Made by a program: the position numbers and the translations under genes. Below, one piece after another: positions 1 through 8,410 of a DNA stretch of 35,761 nucleotides. The notes beneath the pieces were generated by a model. That model searched no databases. It was not told the DNA's origin and saw only the letters and a program-made list of their open reading frames with translations. This DNA is from Bdellovibrionales bacterium. Lineage in GTDB: Bacteria; Bdellovibrionota; Bdellovibrionia; Bdellovibrionales; Bdellovibrionaceae. The stretch is from the NCBI GenBank assembly GCA_005793345.1, contig SXSU01000017.1:1-35761 (forward strand). The letters run 5' to 3'. Numbering within the stretch: position 1 is the stretch's first letter; the number at the start of each line of letters is the position of its first letter.

Positions 1-15
1 ATAGATACGCAGAGA

Positions 16-98
16 TTTTTGAAGTTAGCAAGGCGGGAGGACGCAGAACTAGCCAGAGGCGCTAATTCAAGGACGAGTAACGAAGCTAACTTCAAAAA
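16..98. repeat. 14-bp inverted repeat enclosing a GC-richer 55-nt core
   Basis: The arms TTTTTGAAGTTAGC (16-29) and GCTAACTTCAAAAA (85-98) are perfect reverse complements. The 55 bases between them are much richer in G than the surrounding DNA and contain two related stretches, each with AGGACG followed shortly by GAA. No T-run follows either arm, so it does not look like an intrinsic terminator. It lies just past the 3' end of the DUF4105 gene. It could be a small repeated palindromic element or part of a structured RNA. I do not recognise the family. Confidence 0.5.
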
Positions 99-165
99 GA
101 TCAAGTCAGATATGCACAAAATATTTCGGTACGGACTATATATATTTATCATTTTAAGGGTTAGG

Positions 166-2127
166 TCAGAAATAGTGAAATAAACCAACACTACTTGAAA
201 GTTTTTTATCATAAATTTCTCCTCGAAAATCTAAAAATGTATTCTTTGAAACTTTATAAGTTTGAAACAAACTCAATCGATTTCGTGATTGCATCGACGG
301 AAAAAATATTTGCTCTGGCAAAACTTCTAAAGAAAAACTTCCTTTTTCTGTCCATAACCATCGCAAGCCAATAAGTGATCCAATACTTGCAAAAAAGTTT
401 TGTGAAGTCATATTTTCAAAAGTATGTGCAATTTTTGTATGAGCTAATCCATATAAAATGAAATGTGATGGTTCGTGTATTAAAACAGATGCTCCATACC
501 CAAATGAAAAAAATAAAGGTGTCCCTAGTTGCGTTAGTACTGGCTCTCGCTCCCATCCGGTATTCATTTTCCAACTCCAGTTATTTTCAAATTCAGAAAT
601 TGGAGATATGGAAGTTAAGCCAACGACATGTAGCTTTTCTAAATCAATTAAATATTTTCGTTTATCATATTTCCATTCAAGAGACATAAAATCAATATGA
701 GCATCTTGTGGATAACCGATGGTTGAATCTAAAAAATCATGGAGTGCAAACTTCCAATGGGGTGAAATGGTAGAATCAGAGTTAAAACGAATACCACCTC
801 GTGCAGCACTATGAGCTTTATCTGGTGAATTTTCAATTGGAGGTCTAACATTTAATTGCGGCGTCATTGGAAGTTGACTTCTAACATTCAACCAATGGTT
901 TTTTTCGTTTGCAATTGAGCTATTTTTATCGAGTAGTAATTCTTTTGAATATTTAAAATCTAAATAATCAAGACCAGCATCTAAAACCATAGCTTTCGAT
1001 TGTGGTAATAAATTTAAATTCCAATTACTATTTTTATCTTTCCATTGTTGAAAAGCATTAAGCTCTTCTTTATTTAAATTATTCAATCGTTCATTAAATT
1101 GAGTTCGAATTGAAGATCGATAACTAATATTTTTAATCAAATTTTCATCTTGCGCTAAAACTCTTATTGTTTCACTTGGTATAACCCAAGCTGGTAGTTC
1201 CGAAATCAAATTAATTCTTGGACTTGCAGCTTCAAGTAAAGTTAGCATGTGATAAGAACAATTTTCTGTAAAAAAATAATAATCAAAATAAGTCCACTGC
1301 AGTTCCCACAAATGATAAGTGAGTTGCTGTAATTCTTCAGATGTTAAATTGAGTTCGTACTCCCAAAGGTCTCTTGATTCATAATCATTATATTCGCGTA
1401 CTTTATAGTAATAAGGTATTACAGTAAAGGTTCCCTTAAAACCACCGATTAAACCATACAATGCAAAAATAAAAGAGTTATTTGATGTAGAGTTAGCAGC
1501 ATAATTAACTCCCATGCTTAGTAAATCGGAACCAGAGTTTCGATTTAAACGTAAAAATGTGTGACCAAAAGTAGAGGATGGATTATTCATATAGTATGAC
1601 GAAAAAATTAAAGTTGCAGAATCTGCTTTTAATTTATTTAAGAATGAATATAGGTCTTTGCACTGTGACCAATCCAAATGAAAATCAAATTCATTTTTTA
1701 ATTGTAACTCAAGCCAATGGGCTCTTGCAGGAAATTGACAATGGGGGAGCAATTGAAATTGGATGTCATTCAACGGTGGTTTTATAACTTTGATTGTGGG
1801 CTCCATCAGAGCCTGTGCAAAACTAATTAACTCTTTTTCAGGAAAAAATTTACCTTCACTGCTTGTAAAAAAATCTTGGCCATCGGCTTGGCTTTCATAA
1901 TTTCCAGTTAATGTTTTTTTATAGTGTAATAGTCGTAGCCACTGAAGATTATACGCTAATTTTTTTTGAATTAATACTTTATTTAATGCTGCAAATTGAG
2001 AAGATTGAACTTCTGTGTTTTCATTACTTAATGAGGTTTCTGAAAATCCAATTAGCGAATTAACAAAAATTAATGCAATTATTAAAAATTTTAAATTACA
2101 CATATAGTTTTCTAAAAAATTAAACAT
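166..2127 (-). CDS. DUF4105 (Lnb N-terminal-type) exported protein
   Basis: Protein of 653 residues from the first ATG. An in-frame ATG at codon 9 (2103) gives a better signal peptide (MCNLKFLIIALIF...), and neither start has a clear ribosome binding site. The central part carries DUF4105 hallmarks: SSTFGHTFLRL at about 184-194, NYAAN at about 208, and ENCSYH at about 288-293. The Cys290/His293 pair together with His189 resembles a papain/NlpC-like active site, which is an inference. The C-terminal 250 residues alternate hydrophobic and polar residues and end in Phe, as outer-membrane barrels do, so the protein may be a surface or periplasmic enzyme anchored by a barrel. The substrate is unknown. 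It sits downstream of the DUF3015 pair but is separated from it by a strong terminator, so it is probably a separate transcription unit. Family confidence is high, function is unknown. Confidence 0.85.
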   Translation of the reverse strand: MFNFLENYMCNLKFLIIALIFVNSLIGFSETSLSNENTEVQSSQFAALNKVLIQKKLAYNLQWLRLLHYKKTLTGNYESQADGQDFFTSSEGKFFPEKELISFAQALMEPTIKVIKPPLNDIQFQLLPHCQFPARAHWLELQLKNEFDFHLDWSQCKDLYSFLNKLKADSATLIFSSYYMNNPSSTFGHTFLRLNRNSGSDLLSMGVNYAANSTSNNSFIFALYGLIGGFKGTFTVIPYYYKVREYNDYESRDLWEYELNLTSEELQQLTYHLWELQWTYFDYYFFTENCSYHMLTLLEAASPRINLISELPAWVIPSETIRVLAQDENLIKNISYRSSIRTQFNERLNNLNKEELNAFQQWKDKNSNWNLNLLPQSKAMVLDAGLDYLDFKYSKELLLDKNSSIANEKNHWLNVRSQLPMTPQLNVRPPIENSPDKAHSAARGGIRFNSDSTISPHWKFALHDFLDSTIGYPQDAHIDFMSLEWKYDKRKYLIDLEKLHVVGLTSISPISEFENNWSWKMNTGWEREPVLTQLGTPLFFSFGYGASVLIHEPSHFILYGLAHTKIAHTFENMTSQNFFASIGSLIGLRWLWTEKGSFSLEVLPEQIFFPSMQSRNRLSLFQTYKVSKNTFLDFRGEIYDKKLSSSVGLFHYF

Positions 2128-2167
2128 GAACTATTTTTTGTTAAGAAACTAAAAATTACAAATAAAA

Positions 2168-2203
2168 AAAGCAGATGTTTTATCGAAAAAAAACATCTGC
2201 TTT
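2168..2203 (-). terminator. Rho-independent terminator after the DUF3015 pair
   Basis: A perfect 14-bp stem (2168-2181 with 2190-2203; core GCAGATG/CATCTGC) closes an 8-nt loop. On the minus strand it is followed by about seven T residues (2170-2164). It begins 35 bases after the stop of the upstream DUF3015 gene, so it ends that unit. It leaves only 40 bases before the start of the next minus-strand gene (2127), so that gene's promoter must overlap the terminator or lie within it, unless the gene depends on read-through. Confidence 0.85.
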
Positions 2204-2210
2204 AAATTAC

Positions 2211-2240
2211 TACTTAGTCTTAGTTTTAGTTTTAGTCTTA
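2211..2240 (-). repeat. Hexanucleotide repeat making an in-frame stop-codon array
   Basis: A 6-bp period repeat (plus-strand unit TTAGTY/TTAGTT) starts at the DUF3015 stop codon and runs into the 3' UTR. In the gene's own frame it reads TAA-GAC-TAA-AAC-TAA-AAC-TAA-GAC-TAA, giving five in-frame TAA codons at 2240, 2234, 2228, 2222 and 2216. The effect would be fail-safe termination. Whether it was selected or is simply a short tandem repeat cannot be decided from this sequence. Confidence 0.8.
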
Positions 2241-2693
2241 ACCTTGACAACCGTGTTGAGCGACATCAGAACTTAGCACAGATTTAACTTCATTAGAAAT
2301 AAATGATGAGTCATTTGTTCCTTTTTGATAAATTGCAGAGTAGTTGCTTTTTAGAATTTGGTTAGCAGCTTGTGGGTTTTCACATTTTAATAATTGTGTC
2401 AAACCTGTTAAAGTTTCGCCTTGCCCCCGAGATATGTCATTTGCTAACGCTTCAGGATTTGCTTCGATATAACTTTCGATTTTTGCCATACCTGCACCAT
2501 CTACACAATTTGAGGTCCCAGAAGTAATACCAAAAGTTTGAGTTCCTGTTCCATTAGTTGTGGAAGCCAGCACTTGACTGTCTTTTCCCATAACCATATT
2601 ACCAAGACCACAACCAGCTGGACCAATTGCAGCTCTTGCTTGAGCAAACGCTGATAACATCATAACTACTGCGAAATAAAATATTTTGTTCAT
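2238..2693 (-). CDS. DUF3015 family secreted protein (copy 2)
   Basis: A 151-residue protein with a classical signal peptide (MNKIFYFAVVMMLSAFAQARA, cleaved before AIGP) and the DUF3015 pattern GPAGCGLGNMVMG, then TTNGTGTQTFGITSGTSNC, then RGQGETLT. Conserved cysteines at the CGLG and SNC sites suggest a disulfide in the periplasm. AGGAGT lies a good distance upstream of the ATG. It is the second of two tandem paralogues on the minus strand, 53 bases apart, and is followed by a strong terminator. DUF3015 proteins are common in Bdellovibrio and several proteobacteria. Their biochemical role is not known to me. Confidence 0.9.
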   Translation of the reverse strand: MNKIFYFAVVMMLSAFAQARAAIGPAGCGLGNMVMGKDSQVLASTTNGTGTQTFGITSGTSNCVDGAGMAKIESYIEANPEALANDISRGQGETLTGLTQLLKCENPQAANQILKSNYSAIYQKGTNDSSFISNEVKSVLSSDVAQHGCQG

Positions 2694-2746
2694 TTATAAA
2701 CTCCTAATTTAAATTTTATATTTTTTAATTATATTAAATTGATTTT

Positions 2747-3268
2747 TTATGAAGTATGGCAATTTAAATTTTTATCTGCCTCAATCATTTTCAAAATCTC
2801 GCGAGTAGATTGAAATGAATCATTTTCAGAATTAAAAATTTTCATATAATTTGTTTGAATGGATTGATTAAAATTATCTTGATTTTGACATTCGAATAAA
2901 CCAGCCAAATTCGTTAGAGTTTCACCATTACCTCTTGCTGCATCTTTTTTTACAATTTCTTTATTGGCTTCAATAAAGTACGCCGCCTCTAGACCCATTT
3001 CAGGAATATCACAGTTAGAAGTTCCAGTTGATATACCAAAAGCTTGATTGGAATAAATACCATTCGTTGTAGCAACACCTACTTGAATCATACCTGGTTT
3101 TGGTCCAAAAAATATACTGCCCAATCCACATCCTGCTACTCCATAACCTTGCCCAGTAAATTCGTCGTGCAGTGATTTTTTCTTAGCTTTTTTCTCACCC
3201 TCAGCAAATCCATTGATACTAACTATACTAAATAGAAATACAAACACCAATAAAGCGTTTTTTCTCAT
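2747..3268 (-). CDS. DUF3015 family secreted protein (copy 1)
   Basis: A 173-residue paralogue of the neighbouring gene. It has a signal peptide (MRKNALLVFVFLFSIVSINGFA), a lysine-rich linker (EGEKKAKKKS), then AGCGLGSIFFG, TTNGIYSNQAFGISTGTSNC and RGNGETLTNL. Both paralogues keep the same cysteines and the C-terminal helical segment ending near NYMKIF/NYSAIY, so they come from tandem duplication followed by substantial divergence. AGGAG sits 5-6 bases before the ATG. A promoter-like element lies at 3316-3344. The gene is divergent from the adaptor/ABC operon. Confidence 0.88.
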   Translation of the reverse strand: MRKNALLVFVFLFSIVSINGFAEGEKKAKKKSLHDEFTGQGYGVAGCGLGSIFFGPKPGMIQVGVATTNGIYSNQAFGISTGTSNCDIPEMGLEAAYFIEANKEIVKKDAARGNGETLTNLAGLFECQNQDNFNQSIQTNYMKIFNSENDSFQSTREILKMIEADKNLNCHTS

Positions 3269-3315
3269 GTAAACTCCTTTTTATTTATTTACTATGTTAT
3301 TGTAACAAAATAACT

Positions 3316-3344
3316 TTAATACTATCTTTTAAATATGGTTTCAA
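3316..3344 (-). promoter_or_regulatory. Sigma-70-type promoter for the DUF3015 pair
   Basis: On the minus strand TTGAAA (3344-3339) and TATTAA (3321-3316) are separated by exactly 17 bases. Transcription would start near 3309, giving a leader of about 40 bases before the AGGAG/ATG of the first DUF3015 gene. Matches are good but not perfect, and the region is very AT-rich, so chance similarity is possible. Confidence 0.5.
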
Positions 3345-3417
3345 ATAACTTAATTAAAATCAAATTAATTATTAAAAAACAAATAAGAGTTTGTTTTTTA
3401 TAACTTGGGGTGTTTCA

Positions 3418-4212
3418 ATGAATAAAAAGTATTTTGTATTAATCCCATTTGCTTTAATAATTACTTCAGTAGTGGTCTATTTTTTTATAATAAAAAATAA
3501 AAATCAAATGCAAGAAATTCATCCCATACAAGGACCAATTACAGAGTCTATTTACGGTCTTGGGACAGTGCAATCCAATAATATTTTTAATCTGAAGTTG
3601 GGTGTCACAACAATGATAAAAAAAGTTTTTGTCAAAGAAGGTGAATTTGTAACAAAAGGTCAACGATTATTAGATTTTTATGAGAATGCTTTTCAAAATC
3701 AATTTGCTCCCTTTGAAGGTACTGTTACGCAATTAAATTACTATGCAGGAGAAACTGTTTTTCCTCAATCTCCTTTATTAACTATAATGGATTTAAAAGA
3801 TAAATACATTAGTGTTGTTCTTGATCAAGAAGGCGCATTACTTGTTAAGAAAAAACAAATTGCAAAATTAAGCTTTAACACTTTCAAAAAAACTTTTGAA
3901 GGTACAGTTAAATCTTTATTCCCCAAACAAGGACAAATTGTTGCAAATATTGAGTGTAACCAACTTCCTGATGAAATTTTACCTGGTATGACTCCAGATG
4001 TAGCCATTATTGTTAGAACAATTCCCAATGCTACCTTGATTCCAATTCAAGCAATAAGTAATGGAAAAATTCAATTGGCAAAAAGTGGAACTAAAAATTT
4101 TCAATGGACGCCAGTACAATTGGGCATTATAGATGCTGACTGGGCAGAGATCACTTCACCTGAAATTGCATTAGATGATACTTTATTAATTCCCAAACCC
4201 TTAGGTAAATAA
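3418..4212 (+). CDS. HlyD/MacA-type periplasmic adaptor subunit
   Basis: A 264-residue protein from the ATG at 3418, preceded by a GGGG-containing ribosome binding site. A TTG at 3391 would extend it by nine residues but is less likely. One N-terminal membrane anchor (KYFVLIPFALIITSVVVYFFII) precedes a membrane-fusion-protein core: lipoyl-like halves (KVFVKEGEFVTKGQRLL and FEGTVTQLNYYAGETV) with almost no helical hairpin between them, then a beta-barrel domain (VLDQEGALLVKKKQIAKL, EGTVKSLFP) and GMTPDVAIIV. It is short for the family. The permease starts one base after the stop and the ATPase follows, so this is the adaptor of an ABC exporter or envelope mechanotransducer of the MacAB class. 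Substrate unknown. Confidence 0.85.
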   Translation: MNKKYFVLIPFALIITSVVVYFFIIKNKNQMQEIHPIQGPITESIYGLGTVQSNNIFNLKLGVTTMIKKVFVKEGEFVTKGQRLLDFYENAFQNQFAPFEGTVTQLNYYAGETVFPQSPLLTIMDLKDKYISVVLDQEGALLVKKKQIAKLSFNTFKKTFEGTVKSLFPKQGQIVANIECNQLPDEILPGMTPDVAIIVRTIPNATLIPIQAISNGKIQLAKSGTKNFQWTPVQLGIIDADWAEITSPEIALDDTLLIPKPLGK

Positions 4213-4213
4213 A

Positions 4214-5464
4214 ATGTTTTTTTTAGCCTGGAGACATCTTACAAGCAAAGTAAAACAAACATTCTTAACATTATTAGGAATCACGCTTGGTACTGCTGCT
4301 TATGTTACAATTTCAGGAATGATGATGGGCTTTCAAAGTTTTATTCTCGATCGACTTGTAAATAATGATGCCCATATTCGTATATCGGCCCGTGAAGATT
4401 ATGTTCAAAAAAATGATATAGAAAATATCTTTTTTAAAGATAATAAACATGTCTTTTGGATCAATGCCCCTGGAGGTTTAAGAGAAAGCACCAAAGTAGA
4501 AAAACCTCAAGTTTGGTATGATCGACTCATGCATAATTCAGAGGTCCTTGCATATTCTCCACAACTTGTTACGCAAACCTTGGTTCGCAAAGGAAGTGCA
4601 TCCTTATCTGGGCGTCTCATTGGTTCTTACCCCAATAAGCAAAGCCAAGTTACAAATATCCAATCATATATGACCAATGGACTCTTTTCAGAAATATCAA
4701 CAGCTGGAAATAAAATTTTAGTTGGAGATGGAGTTCTCTCAATTTTAGGAGCAAAGGTTGGTGACACAATTTATTTATCAACTGCACAAGGTACTCCCGA
4801 TCCATTTAAAATAATTGGATCATTCAGTTTAGGAGTTAAAAGTTTAGATGATACTACTTTATTTGCTCACCTAACAGATGTTCAAAAAGTAAATCATACT
4901 CCAAGTCAAATTTCTGATATTGCTATTAAAATTTTAGATCCTTCAAAATCAAAAGAAACAGCCCAAACATGGTCAGAATATACTCAAGATAAAGTTCAAA
5001 GCTGGGATCAAATCAATGAAGGAACTTTATCTGTTTTTAAAACACAAGATATCGTAAGAAATGCTATGACGATATCAATTTTGATTGTCGCAGGTTTTGG
5101 AATTTATAATATTTTAACGATGGCTGTTACCCAAAAAAAACGCGAAATCGCAATTTTAAGATCAATGGGATATGAACCAAAAGACATTATGAATTTATTC
5201 TTAATTCAAGGTTTGATTTTAGGGACAGCAGGAAGCACTGTTGGCGCTGGCCTTGGACATATTTTTTGTCGCCTCATGGAGCAAATACCAGTTTCAAGTC
5301 AGAGGATGATTGGCAGTGGTAAAATGATGGTTTCATTTGAACCCGCAATTTATTGGAAAGCAATTGCTTTGGGTTTATCTTCAGCTGTGGTTGCAAGCTT
5401 ACTCCCCGCTAGAAATGCTGGCAGCCTTGAGCCCATTGAAATTATCAGAAGCGAAGGGGCCTAA
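4214..5464 (+). CDS. MacB/LolC-type FtsX-domain ABC permease
   Basis: 416 residues. The first membrane segment lies at about 15-40 (LTLLGITLGTAAYVTISGMM), then a large periplasmic domain (about 45-270), then an FtsX-type domain with three more segments (about 280-300, 327-350 and 383-405), including the coupling region TQKKREIAILRSMGYEPKDI. This four-helix plan is that of MacB, LolC and LolE. No ATPase domain is fused, and the ATPase is the next gene, five bases downstream. With the preceding adaptor gene it forms a complete tripartite exporter or lipoprotein-handling module. An adaptor partner favours MacB-like efflux over Lol lipoprotein release, but the two cannot be separated by sequence alone. 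Confidence 0.9.
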   Translation: MFFLAWRHLTSKVKQTFLTLLGITLGTAAYVTISGMMMGFQSFILDRLVNNDAHIRISAREDYVQKNDIENIFFKDNKHVFWINAPGGLRESTKVEKPQVWYDRLMHNSEVLAYSPQLVTQTLVRKGSASLSGRLIGSYPNKQSQVTNIQSYMTNGLFSEISTAGNKILVGDGVLSILGAKVGDTIYLSTAQGTPDPFKIIGSFSLGVKSLDDTTLFAHLTDVQKVNHTPSQISDIAIKILDPSKSKETAQTWSEYTQDKVQSWDQINEGTLSVFKTQDIVRNAMTISILIVAGFGIYNILTMAVTQKKREIAILRSMGYEPKDIMNLFLIQGLILGTAGSTVGAGLGHIFCRLMEQIPVSSQRMIGSGKMMVSFEPAIYWKAIALGLSSAVVASLLPARNAGSLEPIEIIRSEGA

Positions 5465-5469
5465 TTTAA

Positions 5470-6126
5470 ATGGGAATACTCATTCAAAATATAAATAAAA
5501 AATTAGGAGATCCGCCCAATCATATTTTAAAAAATATTAGTTTTAAGATTGAAGATGGTGAATTTATTGCACTGACCGGAAGATCTGGTTCAGGTAAAAG
5601 TACTTTATTGTATGTGATTAGTTCCCTTGATCCTGCAACTTCAGGCGAAGTCATCATTGATAATCAAAATCTAAACAAATTATCAAAAGAAGACTTGCAT
5701 CGTTTTAGAAATTTAAACATGGGATTCGTATTTCAATTTCATTATTTACTACCAGAACTCACTGCTATCGAAAATATTTTAATGCCAGCACGTAAATTTG
5801 AAAAAGAAAAAATTCTAAAAAATAAAGCCCAAGAATTATTACAAACATTTGGTTTAGAAAATAAAGCTGATCGACTTCCCCGACAACTTTCGGGTGGTGA
5901 ACAACAAAGAGTTGCCATTGCAAGATCCTTGATAATGAATCCAAAATATTTATTTGCAGATGAACCCACTGGTAATCTTGATAGCCAAAATGGGCAAATT
6001 GTAATGGACATCTTTAAAAAAATTAATAAAGAAAATAAAACAACTATTGTTTTTGTAACCCATGATCCAGGATTTGCATCTTTGGCAACGAGGCAAATTG
6101 TTTTAGTTGATGGTGTACAACGATAA
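5470..6126 (+). CDS. LolD/MacB-type ABC transporter ATPase
   Basis: 218 residues, a normal length for a LolD-like subunit. All ATPase motifs are intact: Walker A GRSGSGKST (37-45), Q-loop Gln89 in FVFQF, signature LSGGEQQRVAIARSL (140-154), Walker B LFADEP (161-166), D-loop GNLD and H-loop His198 in VTHDP. It is the last gene of the adaptor-permease-ATPase operon and hydrolyses ATP at the inner membrane to drive the FtsX-domain permease. Its stop lies four bases from the stop of the convergent DUF3943 gene, with no visible terminator between them. Confidence 0.93.
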   Translation: MGILIQNINKKLGDPPNHILKNISFKIEDGEFIALTGRSGSGKSTLLYVISSLDPATSGEVIIDNQNLNKLSKEDLHRFRNLNMGFVFQFHYLLPELTAIENILMPARKFEKEKILKNKAQELLQTFGLENKADRLPRQLSGGEQQRVAIARSLIMNPKYLFADEPTGNLDSQNGQIVMDIFKKINKENKTTIVFVTHDPGFASLATRQIVLVDGVQR

Positions 6127-6130
6127 ATAT

Positions 6131-8410
6131 TTAATATAATTTATATGATAATTGTAATCCGCCATAGTAATCTGTTGTTGAAACTCCAACGGTATCAACA
6201 GCACCCCAGCGTTTTAAAATTCTACCTTCTAGTCTTACTTCTAAATTTTCAGTTACATCTTTACCTAAAAATATTGTCAATTTTGAAATTTCGTCTCTAA
6301 TATTTACGCTAGACTGGATAACGTCAGATGCGGGCATCGCAGGTGTTCCAATATCAGGATTTAAATCCCATAACATGGTATGTACAAAAGCCACACCAGT
6401 TTTCCAATCATTGTTTTCGGCCTTAACACCGCCTCTTACTGACCATCCCATACCATGATAGTATTTTTGTTCTCTGATAAAGGAACTGACTTGAGATAAA
6501 TTATTTTGGCCATTCGTAAATTTTTCAAGAGCATAGGATTTTACCATTGCCAAATCTCCAGAAAAATTCAAATCAAAAGTTACTCTTGTACTTCCTTTTA
6601 AAACAATCAACTTACCTGAAGCACCAAGCACATGAAGTATCGCTGAAAAGTCATCTTTTGGATTTTGATTTTGGTTATTATTGTCAGTTGAATTTTGATA
6701 TTCAAAATTATTAACTGATAATCCCATCGATGGAGCAATAACTAAAGAGTAACCATGTAATAAACCATCTTTTCCTTTAGAAATTGATTTTGCATAATAA
6801 CCAGAAAGTAAATTTTGAATATAAATTTGCGAACGATTAGGAGAACCATAGGCACTTGTTTCAAGATCCATCATCGAGCCTAATACAGTTGTAAAATAAT
6901 CTTTATCATGTCCTGGCAATAAGTAAGCAGGGATATTAATTTTTTCACCACTTAAACCAACTTTAACTGATACTGCTGTGTCTTGATCGGAATTCTGTCT
7001 TTGAAAAGCATCAACTCCAAATGAAATTTTCATCTCAGAAAAATAATCTGGTTGAAACTCAACTCCATTAAAAACATTTGGGTTTGGTTTTTTGAAATTA
7101 AATCGAGATAAAAACTTTGTAGGACTATCTAAAATGTCATTAATTGTTGTAAAAGGATTTAAAATAGAACCCAATATTTGATTTAAAACTCCAGGCTGAT
7201 CTTTTAATGCTTTTGCTAATTGGTATCCAGCTTCAGCAATTACAAAACCACCAAGAGGAGTAAAAATTACATCATTGACTGAAGTCACTTCCCAAAATTC
7301 GACACCTGAATCCCATGCTAAGGTAGAAACGGCAAAACTTATTAACAATGACCATGGCGCTGAAATTCCATTTGCTCTTGCAAAACCATAATAAGACCAA
7401 CCTGCAGGAAAAATATGTTTTAAATTTGTAGAAAAATTATTATCATCATAGTGCCAAGCTTCAAAACTCACAAATTTATTTTTTAACTGTTGTCCAACTG
7501 AGAGAGAATCATAGTGCCAATCTTGAGCCTCCTCAGAAGAAAAATACCAAAAGGCACTTATTCCAATTACTGTTGATAATTCTAAAGCCGCTCGTAAATA
7601 ATTAGGTGAATCTTTATCTTCTTGCTTTGTCAAAATTCGTTTAGAAGCTGTTTCAGGCGGAATCACACTTGGTTTTTCGCACACCACTTGTCTTTGACCC
7701 AAGTCATTGAGTGGAGCATCTAGAACAGTTTTCTTCTCACACAAATAAAGCTGTCTAGTTTTTTGGTCATAGGTCATATTCGTCGTAAGAGCCGCCGCTT
7801 GCTTAACCCAAAAATCTCTAATTTTATTTTGATTAATAAAAAATAAAACTAATCGATTGATTTCACTTTTAAAAAAATCTACTTTCACTTCTGCTAAATT
7901 TTTAATTCGAACGCTTTGACTTTGTAATAGCGCAGAAGATTTAGACACCACAACATGTGTATCAACGACAGTAAATAATGCTTCATTGGGAGTAGAAGTT
8001 TCTGTAACATGAACCACAAATCGAGAATTAGACCTTATAGATAGATCAGGTATTTTATTTATAATAGCTTGCTGATAAGAAATACTTGGTTCCGAAATCA
8101 CACAATGCACATTAGAATATAAGACATCCCAAATTGATTCTTTAATTTGATTACAAACTCTTTCACTATTTAGTTGTGACATACGAGTACCTACAACTAC
8201 TATAGTATTGGATAAGGAGGCATCTGAAGACGTAATTGTTGTAAAAGCCGGTGAAGATGAAATATCTTTTTCATTTCGTTTTATATTTAAAGGATTTGGG
8301 TCATCAAACATAGGGTCTTGCATTGAAAAAGCTGGAGTAATAGTTAAGAAATTTAATAAAAGAAGTGATAAAAATAATCTCGTTACTATTTTGGAAGTGG
8401 ACAATAACAT
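6131..8410 (-). CDS. DUF3943 domain protein with C-terminal barrel-like region
   Basis: 759 residues. A signal peptide (about 1-29, LFLSLLLLNFLTITPAFS) is followed by a region of about 200 residues (about 68-260) I do not recognise, with cysteines at 86, 103, 224 and 244 that could form disulfides. A DUF3943-like block follows (about 280-400) with FEAWHYDDNNFSTN, HIFPAGWSYYGFARANG and SGVEFWE. The remainder alternates beta-strand-like segments and ends GGLQLSYKLY, suggesting an outer-membrane barrel. The start has AAGGAG at good spacing. Likely outer-membrane protein with a large periplasmic N-terminal domain. Function unknown. It is convergent with the ABC operon. Confidence 0.75.
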   Translation of the reverse strand: MLLSTSKIVTRLFLSLLLLNFLTITPAFSMQDPMFDDPNPLNIKRNEKDISSSPAFTTITSSDASLSNTIVVVGTRMSQLNSERVCNQIKESIWDVLYSNVHCVISEPSISYQQAIINKIPDLSIRSNSRFVVHVTETSTPNEALFTVVDTHVVVSKSSALLQSQSVRIKNLAEVKVDFFKSEINRLVLFFINQNKIRDFWVKQAAALTTNMTYDQKTRQLYLCEKKTVLDAPLNDLGQRQVVCEKPSVIPPETASKRILTKQEDKDSPNYLRAALELSTVIGISAFWYFSSEEAQDWHYDSLSVGQQLKNKFVSFEAWHYDDNNFSTNLKHIFPAGWSYYGFARANGISAPWSLLISFAVSTLAWDSGVEFWEVTSVNDVIFTPLGGFVIAEAGYQLAKALKDQPGVLNQILGSILNPFTTINDILDSPTKFLSRFNFKKPNPNVFNGVEFQPDYFSEMKISFGVDAFQRQNSDQDTAVSVKVGLSGEKINIPAYLLPGHDKDYFTTVLGSMMDLETSAYGSPNRSQIYIQNLLSGYYAKSISKGKDGLLHGYSLVIAPSMGLSVNNFEYQNSTDNNNQNQNPKDDFSAILHVLGASGKLIVLKGSTRVTFDLNFSGDLAMVKSYALEKFTNGQNNLSQVSSFIREQKYYHGMGWSVRGGVKAENNDWKTGVAFVHTMLWDLNPDIGTPAMPASDVIQSSVNIRDEISKLTIFLGKDVTENLEVRLEGRILKRWGAVDTVGVSTTDYYGGLQLSYKLY

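Noticed and set aside
3373..3400. A/T hairpin (AAAAAACAAA/TTTGTTTTTT) before the adaptor gene
   Set aside because: Almost all A-T pairs and located where the gene's own leader must be; too weak to call a terminator.
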